Assembly (NCBI GenBank): GCA_047619685.1
Contig: JBLHLC010000001.1
Coordinates: 1 to 64,000, forward strand
Origin: JABDJZ01 sp047619685
Lineage (GTDB): Bacteria; Bacteroidota; Rhodothermia; Rhodothermales; UBA10348
Direction: 5' to 3'
Length of the DNA stretch: 64,000 nucleotides
Shown here: one piece after another, positions 53,222 through 60,645 of the stretch
Position numbering within the stretch: the first letter of the stretch is position 1
Layout: each line of letters begins with the position of its first letter
Notes under the pieces: model-generated
What the model was told of the DNA's origin: nothing
Database searches by the model: none
The model's input: the letters and a program-made list of their open reading frames with translations, nothing else
Made by a program: the position numbers and the translations under genes

Positions 53222-53270
53222 GCCAGTTCTCCCGCGCACTGTGCACCCCGCAGCGTGCCAGCGGGACCCG

Positions 53271-54446
53271 CTACATCTTAGACAGGAAGCCCAGAATCGC
53301 GGCGGCCCCAAGAGCCGCGTATATACCTAGCGCGTAGCCAGCCACGGCCATCAAGAGTCCAACGGGTGCCAGCGCAGGGAAGTAGCTGAACGCGACTACC
53401 GGTGCACTGGCTGCACCGCCCACGTTGGCCATCGAACCGGTCGCGACGAAGAAGAGGGGTGCCTTGATGATCTTGGCCACGATCATCAAAATGACGATGT
53501 GGATAGAAATCCAGACGGCGCCCGCCGCCAGATAAATCGGCGCATCGAATACGGCGGCCAGGTCTCCACGGGCTCCGATGGACGCCACAAGGAGGTAGAG
53601 CGCCAGAAAGCCAATGCGCGAGGCTCCCGCGTTCTCGAGCTTTCGGGCCGGTGTGAACGACAGGATCAGGCCCACGGTAACCACCAGAAGCACAGCCCAC
53701 GTTGCCTCACTGATTACCGTCGGATCCCCAACTTTCGGCAACAACGGCCCGGCCATGACCGCCAGGACGGTGACCACGAAGCCAAGTCCCAGAATCTTGG
53801 TCAGGTCCTCCAGAGTGATGGGCCGCCGCTTATCGTCTTCCTCCAGAAGCTTGGCATTGATTCCTTCAAGTAGCGAGCGGTCGGCTCCAATCCAGCGGTC
53901 AAATCGTTCCTGGAAGGCGCTGACAAACAGTAGAATGCCCATCCAGCCGTAACCAACCACCGTGTCCACGACGATAATTGGTCCCAGGATGGCATCATCC
54001 GCGCCAACAGACTCCTTGATGGCCAGCATGTTGGCCGTTCCGCCGATCCAGCTTCCAGACAACGACGCGAAGCCTTTCCAGGCGTCCTCCGGCAGGAAGC
54101 CTCGAAAGAGGAGGTAGGCTATCGGGGCGCCGATCACGATCCCGGCGGTACCTGCCACCATCATGGTCAGCGCCACTTTACCCAGCCTGAAGATGGCCCG
54201 GACATCCACCGTGACCATCAACAGGAAGAGTGCCAGCGGCAGGAGGTACGCCGTCATCCAGCTGTAGGCCGCGTTTGACGCGGGAGTGATACCAGCCGTG
54301 GTGAGAACCATCGGGACGGTATACGCCCAGATGATTGGCGGCAGATACTTGAAAAGGGTTTTCAGCTGCGGCAATGTGCTCAGCCAGAAGATCAGCCCAA
54401 GGACTCCAGCGAGCAGGGCAAACAGGGCGGTCGGTTCAGTGATCAT
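53271..54446 (-). CDS. DUF819-family membrane protein
   Basis: 391 residues with about ten transmembrane helices. Family landmarks include LFWLSTLPQLKTLFKYLPPIIWAYTVPM near the N-terminus, SLSGSWIGGTANMLAIKESVG, and the C-terminal GSMANVGGAASAPVVAFSYFPALAPVGLLMAVAGYALG. The related YjcL/MtfA-type proteins are predicted transporters with no settled substrate. The gene overlaps the preceding sensor kinase gene by ATGA on the same strand, so the kinase and this protein may form a transport-and-sense pair. Confidence 0.87.
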   Translation of the reverse strand: MITEPTALFALLAGVLGLIFWLSTLPQLKTLFKYLPPIIWAYTVPMVLTTAGITPASNAAYSWMTAYLLPLALFLLMVTVDVRAIFRLGKVALTMMVAGTAGIVIGAPIAYLLFRGFLPEDAWKGFASLSGSWIGGTANMLAIKESVGADDAILGPIIVVDTVVGYGWMGILLFVSAFQERFDRWIGADRSLLEGINAKLLEEDDKRRPITLEDLTKILGLGFVVTVLAVMAGPLLPKVGDPTVISEATWAVLLVVTVGLILSFTPARKLENAGASRIGFLALYLLVASIGARGDLAAVFDAPIYLAAGAVWISIHIVILMIVAKIIKAPLFFVATGSMANVGGAASAPVVAFSYFPALAPVGLLMAVAGYALGIYAALGAAAILGFLSKM

Positions 54447-55894
54447 GGGCCGAAGCTTTCGTCTATAGAATCGGGGTCAGCATGGGGGAGTGTGACCGTA
54501 AATGTCGAGCCTACGCCTTTTTCGCTCTCGACGTCAATTCTGCCGTCAATCAGACCGCAGAGCCGTTTTGTAATGGCGAGTCCCAGTCCTGAGCCTTCGT
54601 GCGCTCGGTCATAACCACTGGATTCCTGTGTGAACTCCTCAAAGAGTTCGGGCATGAACTCGGGGTCTATCCCGAGGCCGGTGTCGATGACGTGGAGCCT
54701 CACGATCTGGTCGTCTGCCTCGATCTTGATCCGCACGCTGCCCTTGTCGGTGAACTTGATTGCGTTGCCGATCAGGTTGTTCAGAATTCGGCGCAGGATG
54801 GTAGGGTCGGCGATGACCGTGTCGTCGTGGTCGGACGGCTCAACAATCACGGGCAGGCTTTTCCGGGTGGCGAGGGCACCAAGCATACCAACAGCCTCCC
54901 GCGCCACGGCCGAGGCCTCAACTGGCCGGGACTGCGCCTGAATGGCGTCTGCATCCAGCCTTGTGAGGTCCAGAACGGAATTAATGGTCTCCAGAAGCCT
55001 GTTTCCACCCTGAATGATGTTGTCGGCAAACTCGTGAAACTCGTCGTCCTCCATGCCCTCCCGGATTAACTGGGCAAATCCGATGATGCTGGCCAGCGGC
55101 ATACGAAGCTCGTGGCTCATGTTTGCCAGGAACGCCGTTTTGAGGTTCGCCACGCGGATCGCTTCCTCCTTGGCTCGCCGCAGGTTTTCCTCGAGGGCAA
55201 TCTGAGCGGTCACGTCTCGAAAGGCTACCAGCGTGGCTTCCCGGCCTTCCCACGTCATTGGTGTCACCTGGACGTCCAGCTGCAGGGCGTCGTGACGGTG
55301 AGAGATGACTTCAACCTGTCCCTGCTTCTTTGGAAGCTTGATGCCCAATGAGGCTCCAAGCATCTCGTGTAGCGGACGGCTTAGAATGGCTTCCGCCGCG
55401 GGATTCGCAAAAAGAACCGTCCGGGCCTCGTCCACGATCGTGATGCCGTCTGAAATGCCCTCGACAATAGAGCGGAGCTGTCCCTCCGCATCCTGAAGAG
55501 ACCGCAAACCGGCGTATCGGCGGCTGGCGTAGAACAGGATGCGCTCCAGTCCGTGCGGGTCGATGGCCTCCCGATAGATGAAGTCCATCACTCCGTCTGG
55601 AAGTTCGCCTTTCATGGCGAGTTCCTCCTGCGGACTCAGTGCCACGACGATGGGCAGACTGAGTAGAGCGGTCGAAAGCGGAAGCAGACCCTTCTCGATA
55701 CCCTTCACAAGCCTGGAATCCAGAATCAGAAGGTCAAATGCACCGGAGCTGGCTTGTTTGGTGGCTTCCGTCAGGGAGGGGGCCCAGACGTGTGTGACCG
55801 GTGGGCGCGCGCACAACCCGAGCCTCTTGGTCAGACCATCTTTGGCCGGGCCGTTCGGGGAGGCGAGCAGTATGTGGAGGGAATCAGCGGGCAC
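54443..55894 (-). CDS. Pseudo-receiver/PAS hybrid-type histidine kinase
   Basis: 483 residues starting with GTG at 55894, immediately after the M24 TGA. Residues 1-115 form a receiver-like domain with LLILDSRL (Asp59) but no DD acidic pocket at the first strand (ILLASPNG), so it is probably not phosphorylated. A PAS domain follows at about 130-245 (IVEGISDGITIVDEARTVLFANPAAEAILSRPL), then HisKA FLANMSHELRMPLASIIGFAQ with phospho-acceptor His261, and HATPase with NLIGNAIKFTDKGSVRI, GLGIDPEFMPELFEEF and GSGLGLAITKRL. No response regulator is adjacent. Coupled to the DUF819 gene downstream. Confidence 0.9.
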   Translation of the reverse strand: MPADSLHILLASPNGPAKDGLTKRLGLCARPPVTHVWAPSLTEATKQASSGAFDLLILDSRLVKGIEKGLLPLSTALLSLPIVVALSPQEELAMKGELPDGVMDFIYREAIDPHGLERILFYASRRYAGLRSLQDAEGQLRSIVEGISDGITIVDEARTVLFANPAAEAILSRPLHEMLGASLGIKLPKKQGQVEVISHRHDALQLDVQVTPMTWEGREATLVAFRDVTAQIALEENLRRAKEEAIRVANLKTAFLANMSHELRMPLASIIGFAQLIREGMEDDEFHEFADNIIQGGNRLLETINSVLDLTRLDADAIQAQSRPVEASAVAREAVGMLGALATRKSLPVIVEPSDHDDTVIADPTILRRILNNLIGNAIKFTDKGSVRIKIEADDQIVRLHVIDTGLGIDPEFMPELFEEFTQESSGYDRAHEGSGLGLAITKRLCGLIDGRIDVESEKGVGSTFTVTLPHADPDSIDESFGP

Positions 55895-57028
55895 TCAGTC
55901 CCGAGGCAGAGGGATGACGGACCGCGGCATATCGCTCAGGCTTTGGACGCCGGTTTCCGTGATGACCATGTCGTCCTCGATGCGCACTCCGCCGCGCCCG
56001 GCCAGGTAGATCCCCGGTTCGATGGTGAATGTCATCCCGGTTGCCATGACTTGAGCATTGTCGTCACGGATATAGGGCTCCTCGTGGACTTCCAGGCCGA
56101 GTCCGTGGCCCGTACGATGCATGAAGAACTCCCCATACCCGGCTTCCGTGATGACGGCCCTGGCGGCGCCGTCAATGTCTGAGGCTTTGATGCCAGGCGT
56201 ACAGACTTCCCGCGCCGCTGCGTTGGCGGCCTCGACAAGGCCCGCGATCTTGAGCAACTCCGGGTCTACGTCTCCAAAGGTGAACGTCCGGGTCAGGTCC
56301 GAGAAGTAGCCCTGGTAGTTGGCTCCCCAATCGAAAAGAGCCAGATCACCCTCCTGGAGCGGCCTGTCAGTCGGCACGGCATGCGGGTTGGCCGAATTGG
56401 GACCAAACGCCACGATGGGCTGAAAGGGCAATTCCCCGCCGCTGCCAAATCTGAGCAAGTTCTGAATGAGTTCGGCGGCCGCCTCGCGCTCTGTCGTACC
56501 CGCCACGACCTTGGGCAGCGTGGCCTTGAGGGCGTCCTGGGCGATGATCGTAGCCTTTCGCATCGCGTCCAACTCGAGTTCGTCCTTGTGCATGCGGAGC
56601 GAAGCCACTACAGACTCGGCGGACGTCAGCGTGGCGCGCGGAACCGCACCCTTGAGGAATTGGAGTTCGAGATAGCGCAGCCAGCGAGGTTCAACTCCTA
56701 TCAGGGCTGCCTCGTGAGGTCCTATGGCGGCGCTAAACGCCGGCTGCCAGGTATCCGGTGCCTCTCCATAGGTGTACAGATGGAGGTCGAATGCGGCCTC
56801 CTGGAATTTGAGAGACTCCAACTCCGGGACCACCATTGACGGCCTACCCTCCGCCGGAAACAACGCAATCACGGGGCGCTCGGAAAGATGAAAACTGAGG
56901 CCGGTCAGGTAGCCAAGGGTGGGTCCCGCGTTTATGGCCATCGCGTCAACACCAGAAGCTTGCAGCGCCTGGCGAAGTTTGGAGTGACGTGCTGCGAGGA
57001 CGTCGGATAGCGAAACGGTCAGGCTCAT
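55895..57028 (-). CDS. M24 Xaa-Pro aminopeptidase-like peptidase
   Basis: 377 residues from the ATG at 57028; the longer reading up to 57208 runs antisense to yyaL. N-terminal creatinase-like domain then the pita-bread fold with the five metal ligands: Asp in LFDWGANY and YFSDLTRTF, His in MHRTGHGLGLEVHEEPY, Glu in GMTFTIEPGIY and Glu in GVRIEDDMVIT. Removes N-terminal residues before proline in the cytosol. It is upstream of the sensor kinase gene, whose GTG start directly follows its stop codon. Divergent from yyaL. Confidence 0.93.
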   Translation of the reverse strand: MSLTVSLSDVLAARHSKLRQALQASGVDAMAINAGPTLGYLTGLSFHLSERPVIALFPAEGRPSMVVPELESLKFQEAAFDLHLYTYGEAPDTWQPAFSAAIGPHEAALIGVEPRWLRYLELQFLKGAVPRATLTSAESVVASLRMHKDELELDAMRKATIIAQDALKATLPKVVAGTTEREAAAELIQNLLRFGSGGELPFQPIVAFGPNSANPHAVPTDRPLQEGDLALFDWGANYQGYFSDLTRTFTFGDVDPELLKIAGLVEAANAAAREVCTPGIKASDIDGAARAVITEAGYGEFFMHRTGHGLGLEVHEEPYIRDDNAQVMATGMTFTIEPGIYLAGRGGVRIEDDMVITETGVQSLSDMPRSVIPLPRD

Positions 57029-57180
57029 GCTGGCAGGTTGGTTGACAGTGGTTCGGTAAGATAACCAGCCAAAGGAGTCTGTTTCGGATAAGGTGCGACG
57101 TTGTTGAGCGTCTCGTTCCTTACGACCTTGTGGTCGGCTGCACCGCGGCCTCCATCCGTAACAAGACCCCGAGATACCCT

Positions 57181-59274
57181 TTGAACCGACTCCAGGACGC
57201 AAAATCACCTTACCTGCTTCAGCATCGGCACAATCCTGTGGACTGGTTTCCCTGGGGTCCGGAGGCGTTTGAGGAAGCCCGGCGCCGAGATGTGCCCATT
57301 TTTCTCTCGATTGGCTACGCGACGTGCCACTGGTGTCACGTGATGGAGAGGGAGTCGTTTGAAGACGACGAAGTGGCCAAGGTCATGAACCAACACCTGG
57401 TTTCCATCAAGGTGGACCGTGAGGAGAGACCAGACATAGACGATGTCTACATGACCGTCTGTCATCTGATGGGCAATCAGGGTGGCTGGCCCCTCACCGT
57501 CCTGATGACCCCGGACAAACAGCCCTTCTACACCGCTACCTACCTGCCAAAGGAAACGCGGTTTGGAAGAATCGGCATGCTGGACCTTGTGCCTCGTGTC
57601 TCGGATTTGTGGAAGGAGAGACGGGACGAGATTGTGGAGTCGGCCGCGGGGATCACGGCAAGATTGAGGGGCGATTTGTCGGACGCCCCCCGGCAGGCGG
57701 ATGCCGGCGGCGACACCGCCCAGGACGGCGGGTCGGGGGGAGTGCAGGCAAAATGGCTGGACGAGGCAGATCGCGGCCTCCGGTCGCGGTACGACGCCAC
57801 CTACGGCGGCTTCGGGAAGGCACCGAAATTTCCCTCGCCCCACAATCTGTCCTATCTCTTCAAGAGGTCGTCTGTAACGACGAATCAACACCTGGCGGAG
57901 ATGGCGTCGCATACCATCCGCGTCATGTGGAGAGGCGGCGTATTTGATCAGTTGGGCTACGGTTTCCACCGCTACAGCACCGACTCGGAGTGGCGGCTCC
58001 CGCACTTCGAAAAGATGCTCCACGACCAGGCCACCATGTTGGCTGCGTGCGTGGATGGTTATCTGGCTACCGGGGACGAAACCCTGCGCGAGGTTGGCCT
58101 CCAGATAGCCGAGTATGTCCTGAGAGACCTGACGCACCCCGACGGAGGCTTCTTCTCGGCGGAAGATGCGGATTCAGAGGGTGAGGAAGGGCGGTTTTAT
58201 GTCTGGACGGAAGCCGAGCTTTCGGAGCGTCTGACTGCCGCAGATTCCGCGGCGGCTGCGAAGTGGTTCGGCGTGACCGAAGCCGGCAACTTCGAGGACG
58301 AAGCCACCCGGGAAAAGACCGGAGCCAACGTGCTCCACCCGGGCTTGAATCCGTATCCGCTGGCCCCCGACCTACTCCAGCGCATTCAAAGCACCCTGCT
58401 TAGGGCCCGTGCTCCGCGGATTCGCCCGCTCCGGGACGAGAAAGTCCTCCTGGATTGGAACGGACTCATGATCGGGGCGCTCGCCCGAGCTGGTCGGGCC
58501 TTTGGCGCCGACCACCTGTTGGATGCCGCAGCCGGGGCACACGATTTTGCTCGCCAGAATCTGCGCGGACCGGATGGCTGGCTCCACCGCTGGTTTGAAG
58601 ATGACGCGGCCGTTCCCGCCATGCTGGATGACTATGCCTTCATGGGATTGGGCCTCGTGGAACTGTTTCAGGCCACATCCAACCCGGACTGTCTCGAAGA
58701 TGCTTTGGAACTCACCGGCGCCATGCTGGATCGGTGCGATGCGCCAGACGGCGGGTTCTTTCGGTCCTCCACGGCGGGAGAGGAGCTACTGGTCAGAAAG
58801 CAGGACTGGTACGACGGGGCGATGCCAGCGGGCGTGTCTGGCGCGATGGGTCTCCTCCTGTCGCTGGGAAGGCTGGCATCCCGACCGGATCTCATAGAGC
58901 GGGCGGCCCGGTTGGGGAGGGCGGCCTCAGCGGTCCTGTCTGCATCCCCGGGCGCTCTGACAGGATTCCTGAGTCACGCCGTATCCGTCTGGGAAGGGCC
59001 TGGCGGCAACCACGAAGTCGTTGTTGTGGCGGAGTCCGGCGATGATCCCTTGGTCAAAGCAGCCCTTTCGAGAGGAAAGCCGGGAGGTCTGGCGTTCTGG
59101 CTGCCGGCATCGGGCCCGCAGAGGGATCGCACCGACGCGTTGATTCCCGCCGCGAGCCAGATGCGCCTGGTAGGCGGAAAGGCCGCCGCGTATGTATGCC
59201 AGGATTACACCTGCGGTCTGCCGGTGACAGATACAAAAAGCCTCCGGGACGCACTGGGCATCCCGGAGGCTTGA
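57181..59274 (+). CDS. yyaL: DUF255/YyaL thioredoxin-domain protein
   Basis: 697 residues with a TTG start at 57181 that gives the family N-terminus [21 protein letters not shown]; a GTG at 57130 is possible but adds 17 unrelated residues. The thioredoxin-like domain has [22 protein letters not shown] with Cys49/Cys52, then a (alpha/alpha)6 barrel domain ([51 protein letters not shown]). The mammalian homologue is SPATA20; the bacterial role is not established. The last codons are unusual: they also form the terminator of the convergent gene (see that entry). Divergent from the M24 gene, 152 bases apart. Confidence 0.9.
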   Translation: MNRLQDAKSPYLLQHRHNPVDWFPWGPEAFEEARRRDVPIFLSIGYATCHWCHVMERESFEDDEVAKVMNQHLVSIKVDREERPDIDDVYMTVCHLMGNQGGWPLTVLMTPDKQPFYTATYLPKETRFGRIGMLDLVPRVSDLWKERRDEIVESAAGITARLRGDLSDAPRQADAGGDTAQDGGSGGVQAKWLDEADRGLRSRYDATYGGFGKAPKFPSPHNLSYLFKRSSVTTNQHLAEMASHTIRVMWRGGVFDQLGYGFHRYSTDSEWRLPHFEKMLHDQATMLAACVDGYLATGDETLREVGLQIAEYVLRDLTHPDGGFFSAEDADSEGEEGRFYVWTEAELSERLTAADSAAAAKWFGVTEAGNFEDEATREKTGANVLHPGLNPYPLAPDLLQRIQSTLLRARAPRIRPLRDEKVLLDWNGLMIGALARAGRAFGADHLLDAAAGAHDFARQNLRGPDGWLHRWFEDDAAVPAMLDDYAFMGLGLVELFQATSNPDCLEDALELTGAMLDRCDAPDGGFFRSSTAGEELLVRKQDWYDGAMPAGVSGAMGLLLSLGRLASRPDLIERAARLGRAASAVLSASPGALTGFLSHAVSVWEGPGGNHEVVVVAESGDDPLVKAALSRGKPGGLAFWLPASGPQRDRTDALIPAASQMRLVGGKAAAYVCQDYTCGLPVTDTKSLRDALGIPEA
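59235..59272 (-). terminator. Intrinsic terminator of the DUF4097 gene, inside the 3' end of yyaL
   Basis: Minus strand: stem of 12 bp (59272-59261 with 59249-59238; arms AAGCCTCCGGGA / TCCCGGAGGCTT), 11-base loop, then TTTTT at 59239-59235. It is a strong rho-independent terminator 38 bases after the minus-strand gene ends. The same bases encode the last residues of YyaL on the plus strand. Confidence 0.85.
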
Positions 59275-59309
59275 AGAGACTCGGAAGTCTAAAAAGTGCC
59301 TAAGGCCGT

Positions 59310-60413
59310 CTAGCGGTTTCGCAAAGAGACGCCGCCGTGGCTGGTGGAAACCTCGATCTGTGCACCGCCACCGTTGAGTTCACCGTTGGCCCGGTCCTTT
59401 TTCTTGGAGCCATCGAATATTGCGTTTGACGGAAGTACCACCCTGTCTCCGCTCAAGTCCAGGTCTGCGCCGAGATCCTGGGGAAGTGCGATTGATACGT
59501 CTCCGTGCGTGGTCGATACGCTGAGCCCGCTCGTTTTGTCTACCCGGATGTTCACGTCGCCATGAGTGGTCTCGATGTCGGAGTTACCCGAGAGCGACTC
59601 GATGTCAATGTCACTGTGCGTGGTCGAAGCGTAAAAGCGGTCCGAAACGACCTCGTGGAGCTGGATTTCGCCGTGGGTAGTCTCGATGGACACCTGGCGG
59701 GCCACGAGATCGCGAGCGTCAATATCACCGTGGGTCGTTTCGACGTTGATCTCATCACCCGTCACATCATCCAGATTGACGTCTCCGTGGGTGGTGTTGA
59801 GGATCAGGTTGCCGAACAACTCTTCCAGATTCAGGTCCCCGTGTGTGCTGGTCACATTCACGTCGAAGTGATCTGGAATGATGGCAAGTACCTTGATGTC
59901 CATGCGTGTCCGCCAGTTGACCGAGCGGGGGGTATCCGAGACCAGGCTGACCGTGTTGCCATGGCTCGAAGCCCGGAAGTCCATGCGCTCGTATACGTCC
60001 ATCGCGCTATCCATGTCCCGTGAACTCAGCGTCACAACCAGGTGAGCCTCAGAGATGCCAGACCGGGTCTCGATCTCGATCTCGCTGTGCTGTACATCGA
60101 TGTTCAGGACGTCGCCATCAGAAACACGGAAGGTCTCGTCCAACATGACCTCGTCGGAAGACGAACTGATGCTGACCGCGGCGTCGTCAAAATCAAAGTC
60201 GAAATCGAAGTCGAAGTCGAAGTCGAAGTCAAAATCGGACTCAGCCTCCTTAATGGCGGCCTCAACCTCCATTTCTATCGTTTCCTCGTCCTCGCGCACA
60301 GAGACGGCAGAAGGTCGCTCGTCGTTACTGCTACCAAAAACGGCCTGGTACAGGTTCAGGACGGCAAGACCGCCGAGCACAATCAGCGCGATTCCGAGTA
60401 GACGTGTTCTCAT
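59310..60413 (-). CDS. DUF4097-type beta-repeat protein with an N-terminal anchor
   Basis: 367 residues. Residues 5-27 are one transmembrane or signal-anchor helix. Residues 60-77 are (Asp-Phe)8 followed by two Asp, encoded by a hexanucleotide repeat. From about 190 onward the chain consists of repeats of about 20 residues centred on TTHGD or STHGD (for example NTTHGDVNLDDVTGDEI and ETTHGDIDARDLVARQV), at least seven of them, then GGAQIEVSTSHGGVSLRNR. This is the beta-solenoid of the DUF4097/adhesin-like family. Likely extracytoplasmic with the solenoid away from the membrane. Function unknown; proteins of this family are often regulated by extracytoplasmic stress factors. Divergent from alaS, 232 bases of intergenic DNA between. 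Confidence 0.8.
   Translation of the reverse strand: MRTRLLGIALIVLGGLAVLNLYQAVFGSSNDERPSAVSVREDEETIEMEVEAAIKEAESDFDFDFDFDFDFDFDFDDAAVSISSSSDEVMLDETFRVSDGDVLNIDVQHSEIEIETRSGISEAHLVVTLSSRDMDSAMDVYERMDFRASSHGNTVSLVSDTPRSVNWRTRMDIKVLAIIPDHFDVNVTSTHGDLNLEELFGNLILNTTHGDVNLDDVTGDEINVETTHGDIDARDLVARQVSIETTHGEIQLHEVVSDRFYASTTHSDIDIESLSGNSDIETTHGDVNIRVDKTSGLSVSTTHGDVSIALPQDLGADLDLSGDRVVLPSNAIFDGSKKKDRANGELNGGGAQIEVSTSHGGVSLRNR
60187..60237. repeat. Hexanucleotide microsatellite coding for (Asp-Phe)8
   Basis: About eight copies of the unit AAGTCG (variants AAATCG, AAGTCA, AAATCA) in frame within the DUF4097 gene. On the coding strand it reads alternating GAC/GAT and TTC/TTT. Copy changes add or remove Asp-Phe pairs without a frameshift. 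Confidence 0.85.
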
Positions 60414-60645
60414 GGGGAGACTCCGGTTCCGTTGTTAGCGTGCAGACACGGGAGGGCCTGGTATGCGTTGCTACGGCGCCAGTTGGGATAAGGTTACGTT
60501 CAATTGGAAAAGTTGCCGCACCGCCGGTTGCCAGTTGAAAAAGGGGAGTCTGGAGCGGCTGCCTTTATGTGATCTTGAAGTCTGCGCCCAACCTGCTGGC
60601 GTATACTCCGGGCTGTGTTTTCGTCGCCAATAATCCCGTCACGAC

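Noticed and set aside
57029..57208. Upstream extension of the M24 peptidase
   Set aside because: The extra 60 residues lie antisense to yyaL and have no conserved sequence; the ATG at 57028 gives the normal family N-terminus.
60055..60438. Plus-strand frame with a Lys-Ser repeat
   Set aside because: It is the complement of the Asp-Phe microsatellite inside the DUF4097 gene and has no independent support.
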